In this document: piece by piece, positions 9,467 to 20,921 of the stretch
How the letters are laid out: each line of letters starts with the position of its first letter
Position numbering within the stretch: the first letter of the stretch is position 1
Assembly: GCF_022965805.1 (NCBI RefSeq)
Contig: NC_133117.1
Location: 11,804,183-11,868,182 of the forward strand
DNA: 64,000 nucleotides
Origin: Primulina eburnea
Taxonomy: Eukaryota > Streptophyta > Magnoliopsida > Lamiales > Gesneriaceae
Reading direction: 5' to 3'
The notes under the pieces: model-generated
Databases searched by the model: none
What the model was told of the DNA's origin: nothing
What the model saw: the letters and a program-made list of their open reading frames with translations, nothing else
Translations under genes and position numbers: made by a program

Positions 9467-12076
9467 ATGGCGAATCAAACACCAGCATACATAATGAATG
9501 CAATGGCGATAAATTTTGGATCCATTCTATCCTTTGGGGACACTGAAGTAAAGAAAGTATTTCAAAAACTAGACACAGCTGGGTTGAAGAAATTCTTGGG
9601 CCAATATTCTCAGGAAATATATGTAAAGGAGATTCAAGAATTCTATTCTTCTGGGCAAATCAATGATGCTGGAGAAATTGTTTCAACAATCAACAACCAA
9701 CAACTGATAATATCCGAGGATTTATTCGGAGAAGCCTTTCTACTGCCATCTGATGGCATGACCCTTCTATCAGAGGTAAAAGCATCAGACGTAGAGGAGA
9801 TGCAAACTAAACTCTCAACTGATGGGCAGAAGATCAAAGTCTCAGACCCAAAGAAGGAACTAAAGCAAGAGGTACAGTTGTTAGCAGATATTGTTGCAAA
9901 GGGTCTTCTCGCTAAAGCAGGTTCTTTCGCTGCTTTGACCTTTGAGAAATTTCAAGCCATGACGATCATCATGACGGAACGGGAGTTTAACTAGAAACAT
10001 TTTCTGTTTACAATTTTGAAGAATATGTTTGTCTCACCGAAAAAGTCTAAAGGATTTGCTGTGCAGATCAGTTATTTGATGAAAGTCAAAGGTTTGGTGG
10101 GTGATGATTCTGAGACAACGGCAAAGTTCAAGGTCTTTAATGCCAAAAACTCCCAGCCCATCAAAATCAAATTGGATATCTCCCCTGCTAACTTTATTGA
10201 AGTAAAGAAGGAGATAGGAGATCAACAGACTGCTCCAAAATCAGTTAAGAAGGCCAAGTCTTTGGCTCAATCGAAATCAGTTAAGAGAAAACTGATAATA
10301 ACTGAATCTGAGTCCGAGGAAACTCCTTCACCTACAATATCAAAGAAACCAAGGACTCGTAAGTCCAAACCAGCAAAATTTGAGGTCAATGTTCTTGCTG
10401 AAAAGACTCCTTCTTCAAGTACTCAAAAGCCCATTGAAGTAGTGCCCTTAAAAGTGGTTATTCTGGGCCAAACTGAAAAATCAGTCTTGATCAAAGCTCC
10501 TCAGACTAAGGTCAAGACCCCTGCTGTATTAGCCCAGGCTAGGCCAAAGGGTATTTCAATTATTGAAAGAGTTGAAACAACGAATACTGGACTTGATATT
10601 CCTCATATATTAAGTTCAGACAAGGGAAAAGAGAAGCTGATTGAAGAACCCAGACCCACCAACTCCATTCAAACTCACATTGATCTTGTATGGGAACAAG
10701 TCAATGATTTTGCTGCTACACAACTTGTGGCATATGATAGCTGGACAGCCTTCAGGACAGAAGTTTTTGCTAAACAACTGAAGAAAAAGTCCCAACTGGA
10801 CAAATTTATTAAGTTGGAAGACATCGTTCTCAAAACTGTCAAGGCAGCTACAATTGTCCAGGCTCTGCATCGCAGGAATTATTTCTTTGATCAAGTAAGG
10901 GCCAAGAAGTTGGCTCAGATTTTGGAATCTCTGAAAAAGAACTACACTCCCACTGATCCAACTGCTTATTCCGATAGAGCTGTGATCACTCAGCTGGATA
11001 CTGATCTAATCGGAATCCAATCTCAAATCAAATTTTGGGAATTAGATCAGGAATTGGTGTTTCACAAAGGCACGTCTGCTGATGATGAAAGCAATACAGA
11101 GATGGTGACTGAGGAACCACAGCAGCAAACTATAAACACTGAACAGGTTTTTCTTTCAACTGAACTGCCAGTTCAGACTTCACCAGCTGCTGAAAAACAA
11201 CTATACTCTGAGGCTGATCTCTCTTTTGCCACCATCGATGAAATAATCCAGACAGTAATGCAAGAATCTCCGAAGGATGCTCTTAGAACTGATTCAGTTG
11301 ATCACTCCGTTGATCACTCTATTCCAAAAGATTCTACATTAGCTCAGCTAGATGTATCTGCTGAGAAGTTATCTCCAACTGAAGTGCCAGTTACCGAAAC
11401 TGATCAATCTAAAGAGGTACCAGTTGTAGAGACCACTGGATCGCCTACTCTTCAAATTCTCTCTTCACCTCATTCAGTACAGGCAGAGATTGCTACAACT
11501 GATGTCAATATTTCTCATGAGATGGACAAGAGTGATAAATCGTTGATCATTTTTGATTAAGCTACAAAAGGATCAGATTTCTCTCATCCTCCAGAAGTCT
11601 CAGACATGGATCTAGTTCTTAAAGAGATCCAAAATATGCAGAATAACATGAACAAAATGGTGACAGCAATGACGAATATGCAAAACACTCAGCTGTCCCA
11701 CACCTTGAAACAAGATCAGTCTCATGAATTCAATAAAGAGCAATTGACTAAAATACAGGCGGACATTCGTTTATTATGTGCAGCAGTCCTCGAAGTTCAA
11801 AAATTCAAAGGAATAGCTGCTTGTATTACTACTTCTCAGAAATCTTCTAACAGTAAAGTTGATGCAGTTCAGACACTTATGTCCAGAAAAATGGATGCGC
11901 TACAGCTGCTCGTCCAAACTTCAATCGAAAATTTTTCTACCTCCATCTCCGTTCTATCAAATCACGTGCAGAGATTATCTGTTCAAGTAGCCCTGTTTGA
12001 CAAAAAGGGGGAAGAACTGAAATAGCTAATCAGGGATGAACTGAAAGAACTACTGAAGAAACAGAGAGAAGCCTAA
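9467..12076 (+). pseudogene. Env-position accessory gene, broken by three in-frame stops
   Basis: One reading frame runs through 9467-12076, interrupted by TAG (9992-9994), TAA (11558-11560) and TAG (12023-12025), then ends in TAA at 12074-12076. The first stop stands where the second copy has a Trp codon. The N-terminal 175 residues (GLKKFLGQYSQEIY, EIQEFYSSG, FLLPSDGMTLL) resemble a plant retroelement protein family that I remember as 'putative plant transposon protein'. Next come basic NLS-like runs (KSVKRKL, KKPRTRKSKPAK), a middle helical part, a Ser/Thr/Glu-rich stretch, and a Met-rich coiled coil (MQNNMNKMVTAMTNMQN). It lies where Sireviruses carry env-like genes, but I see no signal peptide or membrane span, so a nuclear or capsid-associated role is as likely. 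A TTTCAG acceptor-like site precedes the ATG. Confidence 0.75.
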
Positions 12077-12195
12077 ATCTCTTGTTTATTGTATGATTCA
12101 GTTATGAGAATCTATTCAGTTTATGTTATTTACAATGGAGTCAGTTACTATTTCCTATGTTACTAAGTTTTGTCAAACACCATAAAAGGGGAAAT
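12077..12195 (+). other. Copia 3' untranslated region and polypurine tract
   Basis: A short noncoding stretch ending in AAAAGGGGAAAT (12184-12195) directly before the 3' LTR. The purine run is the expected primer for plus-strand DNA synthesis. Confidence 0.85.
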
Positions 12196-13127
12196 TGTTG
12201 GAAATCTTATTCCGGAGTTTGACAAATTAACCAACTGAACCAAGTAACTGAATCAAGCAACTGATTTACGCATTGAAGTTACTAACTGGTTACGTAACTG
12301 ATCGTTCAGCTATTATTTAAGCGCCTCAACCATCGATCAGTAAAGTGTGTTCCTAACTGAACACGTCATCAATTGATTGCGACAACCGACATATAGTACA
12401 GTCTAACTGCAACAGTAGTAGTGGAACGCCGCATTTCAGAAAGTTGCAGTGTACGATCTGTCAGAGAATATCGACGTGGCAAACAATGGCTGTTATTCAA
12501 ATAAATGTTACCGTTGACAGAAGCCTATAAATAGTCGAAGAGAGCAGCTGAAGAACTACCGATTCTGAACTACTCATTTTACTTGCTGTTACTCTGCGAA
12601 AATATTCTCTCAACTTCGTCAAATCAAAGCTCAAGCTTATCAGTTTTATCAGTAGCATTCAGGCTACGTTTTGAGCTAGAAAAAGCACTTTGTAATCTTC
12701 GATAAATTGTACAAGTTGTGCTAAGATCAGTTGTGATCTGTAAAAGAGTTGTTAACTAAGAGTTTCAGTTTTGGCAATAGATAAGTCCAAACTGAAGTGG
12801 GTCAGTACACGTTATTGTATTTGATCAAAGTCTTTTAGTGAATATCCTATCTTTGTGATAGAAGGGGTGACGTAGGAGTTATTCAAGTTTCCGAACATCC
12901 AGAAACATTTCCTGTGTTATTTACTTTCAGTTATCCATTCTATCTTTCAGTCAGTTAGTTTTCCGCAACTGTTTTATTCAGTTTAACTGATTGTTATCGA
13001 CCGACGAGATACTTGAGTCAGTTTGTAACAAAACTGAACCCAACCTTTCGAAGAAGTTTTAATTTAGCAAGTGTTTATTCAACCCCCCCTTCTAAACACT
13101 TTCACCTTGAGTTAACCGATCCTATCA
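12196..13127 (+). repeat. 3' LTR of the copia element
   Basis: 932 bp and nearly identical to the 5' LTR. It ends CCTATCA, followed by the duplicated target CATAC (13128-13132). Differences seen by eye: G to T in GCGCCGCAACC, T to C in GTGTATGATC, T to G in TTACTTTCTG, C to T in AAGTCTCCG, and a change in the poly-C run near the end. Confidence 0.93.
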
Positions 13128-14264
13128 CATACAATGCTTCGAACGGAGCCATACCAATGCTGCTGTGGTAGCTATTGTTATATGCGCAAACTCCACAAGC
13201 GGCAGATGATCATGCCATGCTGGTGCAAAATCCAAAGCACAAGCACGCAACATGTCCTTGAGTGTCTGAATAGTCCTCTCAGACTGACCATCGGTCTCTG
13301 GATGATAGGCAGTACTCACACTCAATGTCGGTCCACATGAAAACTTCCCTAGAACCTTGAGGTAAGCGTGGATCTCTGTCACTGACTATACTTGTTGGCA
13401 CACCATGATATTTAAGAATCTCTTGGATGTATAGTCTTGCCATGCGATCGAAACTATATTCCCGATTACATGGAATGAAATGTGCTGACTTAGTCAGTCG
13501 GTCCACAACAACCCAAATTGCATCAAAATTCTTAGAAGACAGCGGCAAGTGGGTGACAAAATCCATCGTTACATGCTCCCACTTCCACTCAGGGATAGGA
13601 AGTTTCTGAAGTAATCCTCCTGGTCATCGATGTTCAGCTTTCACTTGCTGACAAACCAAACACTTGGCTACAAACTGGTAAACACTTTTCTTCATACCTT
13701 TCCACCAAAACCTGGTCTTCAAATCCTTATACATTTTCATGCTTCCAGGGTGGATACTCAACTTACTCCTATGAGCTTGAGATAAAATCTCATTCCTAAA
13801 TTTAGAATCTTCTGGAACTACGCTTCTTTCTGACAAAAACAAGGTTCCATCTGTTTGGAACGAAAAGCCAGATGTGTTGTCTCCGTTAGCTAACCTTGCT
13901 AAGTTTTCAACCTTCGTATCAGAAAACTGAGCTTCTATGATTTTGGCATACAACATCAGTTCAGATAAAATGCTCGTTACTCGAATGTGTTCCATTCCTT
14001 TCTTATGACGAATGTGAAATCCCAGAGAACAACAATCTTGGATTACACTTGATATGAAACTTGTCTGAAGTGAAGATAATCTCACCTTGCGACTAAGAGC
14101 ATCAGCTGTAAGATTCGCTGATCCTGGATGATACTTGATTTCGCAATCATAATCCTTTAACAAATCCATGCATCTTCTTTGGTGCATATTCAACTCTGCT
14201 TGAGTGAAGATTTACTTCAAACTCTTGTGATCTGTAAAGATATCAAATCTCTCTCCGTAGAGAT
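13128..14264 (-). pseudogene. Outer gypsy element: RNase H end and integrase core
   Basis: Minus-strand pieces in pol order. NMHQRRCMDLLKDYDCEIKY with [10 protein letters not shown] marks the end of RNase H. The integrase zinc region follows (IHPGSMKMYKDL ... CLVCQQVK), then the catalytic core ([38 protein letters not shown]). The frame is broken: a TAA at 14212-14214 replaces the residue after HKSLK, a TGA follows CQQVKAEHR near 13621-13626, and there is a frameshift or short loss between VSDRDPRL and STAYHPE (about 13340-13380). The fragment ends at the two TSDs, which shows it was one gene before the nested insertions. Confidence 0.85.
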
Positions 14265-16112
14265 TGTAAGGACCGTGTATCGTATTATCGTAAATCTTAT
14301 ATGATTATCGATAAATCACGAATTTGTTATGTGATTATACATTTGATGTATATTATGACAATGAAATTGAGAAAATGAATATTGTATATGAATTGACGTT
14401 GTAAGAGGTCGATTGGAAAGGCCGGACGCCAATATAGTACAAAACTCATGTATTGTACAGAACATGTGGCGCCCGAGCGGTAGAAAATTACCGCCCGAGC
14501 GCCAGGGTATTTGAAATGTGATGTTCGGGCAGAACACTTCGCGCCCGAGCGGTAGTTTGTGACCGCCCGAGCGCGAAGCGAGTGGCATGGGACAGAGCAT
14601 GCCGCGCCCGAGCGGTAAATTGTGACCGCTCGAGCGCAGTACAAGCATAGCTCGGGGACAGAACTTCTCGCGCTCGGGCGCGAGAATTCTACCGCCCGAG
14701 CGCGGTATCGGTGATGATAAGAATGAGATTTTCTTCTCTTTCTTCTTTCATTTTTACCGAGAGTTCGAGAGATAAGTTCGATAATTCGATTTTCTTTCTT
14801 CCGAATCGACTTCGAAACGCCGTCTAAACGCGAAACAAATTATATATTTGTTATCTGCGCATCGAGGGCTTCAGATTGAGGTAATTTTCTTCTGGTTTCA
14901 GCAACTTTAAATATCAAGGTGCTGGAATAGCATGTATTTGAAGTTGAATTGCTGATATGTAGTAGAATATCCGACAATAAACGTATATTCGGAGTCGGAA
15001 TTGAATTATGATATGATTTTGATTTGATATGAATTTTTGAAGTTTCAAATGATATTTGAAACTCATATTAATGATTTTGAGGTATGTTATTGATTGAAAT
15101 GAGTATGTAATTGATGTAGATAAAGTGTATCTTCAAGCTACATCAATTTGAACGAAGAATTAAGGTATGTTGCGACCGGGTAACATACGACAGGTATCTG
15201 TATTATATGATATATGATTGGATTGATTTGATTGGATTGGATTGGAATACGTGTCTATGTGCCTATTTGATGATTTGATGTGGCATACATGACATTGAGA
15301 TTTGAGTATCGATGTATAAAATAAATGTTTTGTTAACACACATCATTTTATGCATACATCGATACATGACATGCACGTTGAGCTATGATCCTTGGATACC
15401 CGGATATGATTTGATTGGATTCCGGGGTTTGTGAACACAATCGCTATGCCGGTATTATATGACCCGTAAAGCATAGACACTTGTGGTCCCATATGATTGG
15501 ATATGAGATGTGGGATTGATGACGCTTCGTCGACGTTGTCATATGTGTATTCCCATATCGGCCGGTGTGCCAGCTCGAGCATTGATTTGATTTGATAGCG
15601 ATTCGATTGATTCTGACATGTGCTCAGTGGATGGGCATTTGACCTGATACCTCCACGACATACATGCATTGCATACCATATATCATTGTTTAGATATCTG
15701 TGGTATATATGATTGGTTGTTCCATACGGAGCTTTGCTCACCCCCAAGGGGGGCTGTTGTTGTCTTTGTGTGTGGACAATGGCAGGTACTTCAGGATATC
15801 AGGAGACTGGATAGGGTACTTCTGGAGGGAGTCACTGTTGAGTTGAGGTTTTATATGTTGTTCCCAGTATATATGTATATGTATCTATATACCCGGGCAT
15901 GTCCCGAGGATATGAGTTGTTTGTATGTGATTGGTTTTGATTATGTGTGGGCGTGTTTTATGATTTGAATTTAGATACTATTTTTAGTATTTAAATATCA
16001 GAAGAGATATTTTGGGCTCATTGTAAAGAAATTTTAAACTCGTTTTCCGTTGTGATTACTTAACCCTAATCAAATTGTGTTGTAATAACGATTAGGAGCT
16101 AAGGGCCCCACA
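14265..16112 (+). repeat. 5' LTR of the Tekay-like element, with GC-rich inverted-repeat array
   Basis: TGTAAGGACC ... GGGCCCCACA, 1848 bp. At 14466-14705 it carries four GC-rich dyads (arms like GCGCCCGAGCGGTA and ACCGCCCGAGCGC, 6-8 bases between arms) spaced about 65-72 bases, each preceded by a CAGAAC- or CAGAGC-like word. A CT-rich stretch follows. The remainder is AT-rich without coding sequence; apparent minus-strand frames at 14316-14648 are by-products of the array. Confidence 0.9.
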
Positions 16113-16117
16113 CTAGA

Positions 16118-16129
16118 TGGTATCAGAGC
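16118..16129 (+). other. Primer binding site, tRNA-iMet type
   Basis: TGGTATCAGAGC lies five bases after the LTR end at 16112. Confidence 0.92.
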
Positions 16130-16323
16130 ATAGCTGGGAATGCTCTATTGAGTCTTGTGTACACTTGAATAGGCACAAATGAATTGTGCGTATGTGTTTG
16201 ACTTATTTGTATTACTTGCTCTTATGTGATTTGATTTGAGTAAGTATCTGATGAGATTGATGATATGAGATGATGAGATTATGAATTGATATGAAATTGT
16301 GATATTCATCTTTTGATTTGTAG

Positions 16324-19300
16324 ATGGATCACACAAATGAAACTGCGAGTAGCAGTACTGAGAGGATTGTTGGGCAATTTGAAGGATTGTCCATGGATGT
16401 TGTGATGGCTCGATTCCAGGATCTGAAACCACCGAAGTTCTTTGGCACTGAGAGTGCTGAAAGAGCTGAGGCTTGGCTGAAGGATATCGAGCACTTGTTT
16501 AATATTATTGAGTATTCCAAGGCTCGGAGACTGAAACTTGCTTTATATCAGTTGAAGGACCGAGCTAAATCTTGGTGGGAAGCCGCTGAGATTGGATTGA
16601 AAGAGGCCGGGACTAAAGTCACATGGGATGTCTTCAAGGCCCAGTTTTTGGAGCAGTATTCCCCTCCTTCTTATTATACTGCTCAGGAGAATGAATTTAA
16701 TAATCTGCAGCAGGGAACGATGTCTGTTGCAGAGTATGCTTCAAAGTTTTCTACTTTGTTGAAGTATGCACCTCACGTAGCTGGGAATGCGAGGGCAAAA
16801 TATAACAGGTTTGTAAATGGTTTACATCCTGTTTAATATACATATGTTGTTTCTGGATTGCCTACCAGCTACGCAGAGGCAGTTGAACGAGCTAAGGCAG
16901 CCGAGGCTGGACTTAGGCGGGGAGGTCCACAGTATACTCCTCCACCACCGGTGTCAGCTCAGCAGCCTACCTTGAGGCCGAGAGGTAAGAAGTTCAAGAA
17001 GACTGGATCTGCTTCTTCGTCTTCTTCGAGCTCTAGTGGATCACAGCGAGGGAGTCCTGTGATAGCTCCCTACTGTAGTCATTGTGGAGGCAAACATACT
17101 ATCGAGCAGTGTCGAGGTATGTTTGGTACTTGTTATCAATGTGGGCAGGAAGGCCATTTCTCTCGAGTATGTCCGAACAGGGGTACGACTTCCGCTCAAC
17201 CCCAGCCAGGATTTAGAGGTGGCCCTAGTATGATGAGACCTGCTGTTCCTGTTCCATCTTTTCAGCAGTCGAGTGTCCCACGATATCGAGGACCGGGTGG
17301 TCAGAGTGCCCAAGTTCCTCCTCAAGTGAGAGTGTACGCCATGACTGAGGATCAGGCAAGAGAAGCTCCTGGAGGTGTGATTGCAGGTATTTGCACGCTT
17401 TGCGATTATCCTGCACGTGTTTTATTTGATACAGGAGCATCTCATTCATTCATATCTCATGCATTTGTTGCATCTCACGATATTGAGTGTACCCCGTTGT
17501 ATGATACTTTGTCGATAGCCACGCCAGCAGGGAAGATTATATTGTCTGAGAAAGTTGTGCATAATTGTGTATTGATATATGAGGATAATGTGATATTTCT
17601 GAATCTGATTGTCCTCCCTATGCACGACTTTGATTGTATTGTTGGCATGGATATCTTGATGACGAATCGAGCTACTGTTGATTGTTGTCATGGAGTGGTT
17701 CGATTTCGACCTATTGATGGACCCAAGTGGAATTTTTATGGCAAGGGTTCCCAAGCCAAAATTCCATTGGTATCTTCCTTGGAGATGTCTCGATTGTTGA
17801 ATAGCGGAGATGAGGGTTATCTTATCTACGCTATTGATATTTCGAAGAAGGAGTCTTCTTTATCTGAGATTCCTGTTGCGAAAGAGTTTCCAGATGTATT
17901 TCCCGATGAGATTCCTGATTTTCCTCCTCATCGAGAAGTTGAGTTTAGTATTGATCTTGTGCCGGGGACTGCGCCTATTTCTAAAGCTCCCTATCGCATG
18001 GCACCATTGGAATTGAAAGAATTGAAAGAACAATTACAGGATCTTCTCGATAAGGGATATATTCGACCGAGTGTATCACCTTGGGGAGCTCCAGTTTTAT
18101 TTGTTCGGAAGAAAGATGGTACGATGCGAATGTGTATCGACTATAGGCAGCTGAATCGGGCTACTGTGAAAAATAAGTACCCACTTCCTCGTATTGATGA
18201 CTTGTTTGATCAGCTTCAGGGTACTTCTGTATACTCGAAGATTGATCTTCGTTCTGGGTATCATCAAGTACGAGTTCGAGACGAAGATGTACCCAAGACT
18301 GCTTTTCGTACGAGGTATGGCCACTATGAATTCTTGGTTATGCCTTTTGGTCTTACGAATGCTTCTGCTATCTTTATGGATTTAATGAATCGTGTCTTTC
18401 GAGATTATCTTGACCGATTCATTATTGTGTTTATCGATGATATTCTTGTGTATTCGAAATCGAAAAAGGAGCATGCTGAACATCTGAGACTGGTACTTCA
18501 AACTCTTCGCACTAGTCATTTGTATGCCAAATTGTCCAAATGCGAATTCTGGATGGACAAAGTGGTATTTCTGGGCCACGTCATTTCGAGACATGGCATA
18601 TCTGTTGATCCTGCGAAGGTCGAAGCTGTATTGAATTGGCCGAGACCTACGAATGTTCCTGAGATCCGTAGCTTCATGGGTTTAGCTGGATATTATCGTC
18701 GTTTTATTGAAGGATTTTCGAAAATAGCTAAACCGATTACTCAACTGACACAGAAGAATCAGCGATTCATTTGGTCAGATGAATGTGAAGCTAGTTTTCT
18801 TGAATTGAAGACGAGATTAACCACAGCACCTGTGCTTACTATTCCCTCAGGTACCGGAGGATTTGTGGTGTGTACAGATGCGTCTGGTAAAGGGTTGGGC
18901 TGTGTTCTGATGCAACATGGCAAAGTGGTTGCTTATGCGTCTCGTCAATTGAAATCTCATGAAACTCGTTATCCTGTTCATGATCTTGAATTGGCCGCCA
19001 TTGTGTTCGCTTTGAAGATTTGGCGCCATTACTTGTACGGAGAAAAGTTTGTTATCTATTCGGACCATAAGAGTCTGAAATATCTCTTTTCTCAATCTGA
19101 TTTGAATATGAGGCAACGCAGGTGGATGGATCTCCTGAAAGATTTTGATTGTGAGATTCAATATCACCCTGGATCGGTGAATGTTACTGCGGATGCCCTG
19201 AGCCGGAAAGTTCATGATTCTGTTCTAGCTTCTGTCAGTGTCGCCAAGGTACATGAAGATATATGTACTTCTGGTTGGACTTTTCACTCGAATTGGAATT

Positions 19301-20841
19301 TTGTCACTGTCTCAGCATTGCAAATTGAGCCGAATTTGATATCGAAGATACGAAAGGCCCAACGAAGCGATGCTCAGATTCAAAAGTCGAAAGAACTTAT
19401 ATCTGCTGGACATCAGTCTGGATTTCAGATTTCTTCTGATGGTTCTTTACGACTTAATGATCGGCTGGTAGTTCCTGATGACTCTGATTTGAGATCTACC
19501 CTTCTTCGAGAAGCACATTGTAGCAAATATAGTATTCACCCTGGAGGTCGGAAGATGTATTTGACATTGAGACCTCAATTTTGGTGGAAACGTATGAAGA
19601 AGGACATTGCTGAATTTATTTCTAAATGTCTTGTCTGCCAGCAAGTGAAAGCCGAGAGAATGAAACCTGGAGGACTGCTCCATAGTCTTGAAATCCCGAA
19701 ATGGAATTGGGAGCATATCGCTATGGATTTTGTAACTCATTTACGTCGTTCGCCCAAGGGCTGTGATGCTATTTGGGTGATTATTGATCGGCTTTCGAAA
19801 TCTTCACATTTTATTCCGTATGAACGGACTTATTCTTATAAGAGAATGGCCCGTTTATACATTGAGAATGTTGTGAGACTGCACGGGGTGCCAGTCTCAA
19901 TTGTATCTGATCGTGATCCCAGGTTTGCTTCTAAATTCTGGGGTAGTTTCCAGGAAGCGATGGGTACGCGTTTGGCTATGAGTACTGCTTATCATCCTCA
20001 AACTGATGGCCAAACCGAGCGTACGATTCAAACGTTAGAAGATATGTTGCGTGCTGTGGTGATGGACTTTAGAATGGGATGGCAAGATGCCTTACCATTG
20101 GTTGAATTTTCTTATAACAATAGCTTTCAGAAGAGTATCGGTATGGCTCCGTTTGAAGCTCTATATGGGAGACGATGTAGATCACCGTTATTCTGGGATG
20201 AGATTGGTGAGAAACAATTGACTGGACCTGAAATGATACAGGAAATGAACGATAAGGTTCAGTTAATTCGGCAGCGGATGAAAGCTGCTCAGGATCGTCA
20301 AACGAGTTATGCGAATAAACGAAGACGACCCTTGGAATTCCAGAAAGGTGACAGAGTGTTTTTGAAGATATCTCCCTTTAGAGGCACTGTTCGATTCGGC
20401 ATGCGAGGGAAGTTATCTCCTCGATATGTTGGTCCATACGAGATTCTAGATCGAGTTGGTGATCTTGCGTATCGATTGGCATTGCCACCAGCTCTATCTG
20501 CTATTCATGATGTGTTTCATGTTTCTATGTTGAGGAAATATGAACCTGATCCATCACATGTACTTGCACCTGATGAGGTTGAGCTGGATCCTTCTCTTTC
20601 CTATGTTGAACAACCTGTTCGCATTATGGATCGAAAGGAAAAGATATTGAGAAATAAATCGATTCCTCTGGTACGAGTGCAATGGACACGACATGGTGTT
20701 GAAGAATCAACGTGGGAATTGGAGAGCAAGATGCAAGATTCGTATCCGCATTTGTTTGATTCTACGACATCTATTCCATTGTATTCGATATATTCTGATC
20801 CTTTTACTGATTTTAGCTTTGATATGTATTATAACTGGTGA
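16324..20841 (+). pseudogene. Gypsy gag-pol polyprotein with a single nonsense codon in gag
   Basis: One frame of about 1505 codons, interrupted only by TAA at 16834-16836. Gag occupies the first part (EAWLKDIEHLFNII, WWEAAEIGLKEAG). Counting from 16858: a Ser-rich linker, two zinc knuckles ([13 protein letters not shown] at 73-85, [14 protein letters not shown] at 92-105), protease DTG at 191-193, RT from about 345 with FIDD at 525-528, RNase H TDAS at 673-676, integrase zinc residues H886, H893, C923 and C926, catalytic D956, D1017 and E1053, and the [20 protein letters not shown] landmark before a chromodomain-like end ([10 protein letters not shown]). All catalytic residues I checked are present. 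The stop would truncate gag after about 170 residues unless it is read through. Confidence 0.9.
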
Positions 20842-20921
20842 CATATATATATGTTTACCTAGGTTATGTATATAATGATATTTGAGATTTTGAGGACGAA
20901 ATCTTTTAAGAGGGGGAGAAA
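20842..20921 (+). other. 3' noncoding end and polypurine tract of the Tekay-like element
   Basis: GAGGACGAAATCTTTTAAGA lies just before AGGGGGAGAA, the plus-strand primer, which sits directly before the 3' LTR start at 20922. Confidence 0.85.

Larger units (their letters stand above)
1403..13127 (+). mobile_element. Full-length Sirevirus-like Ty1/copia retrotransposon with accessory genes
   Basis: An 11.7-kb element with LTRs at 1403-2335 and 12196-13127, a primer site at 2338-2349, gag, pol in copia order (PR-INT-RT-RH), a 4.5-kb accessory region and a purine-rich tract before the 3' LTR. The 5-bp duplication CATAC flanks it at 1398-1402 and 13128-13132. By eye the two LTRs differ at about four substitutions plus a small indel near the poly-C run, about 0.5%, so the insertion is young. 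The long gag with a coiled coil and the large region after pol fit the Sirevirus lineage. The env-position gene carries stop codons, so this copy is not fully competent for that gene. Confidence 0.93.

Noticed and set aside
9467..12076. Calling the accessory gene a true envelope glycoprotein
   Set aside because: Its position fits, but I see no signal peptide, no hydrophobic membrane span and no glycoprotein-like Cys pattern; basic and coiled-coil parts dominate.
14316..14648. Open frames with repeated RSGG..LPLGR words, also at 20973-21377 and 62267-62595
   Set aside because: They are translations of the GC-rich dyad arrays within LTRs and occur in more than one frame.
14466..14705. Evenly spaced palindromic repeats that could recall a CRISPR array
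   Set aside because: The context is a plant LTR, the spacers are themselves similar, and no cas-like gene is near. The same holds for the CACTA subterminal repeats at 57790-59345.
15343..15968. Open frames on both strands, repeated at 22072-22697
   Set aside because: They are in the two LTRs of one element, so the repeat is not evidence of selection, and no domain is visible.
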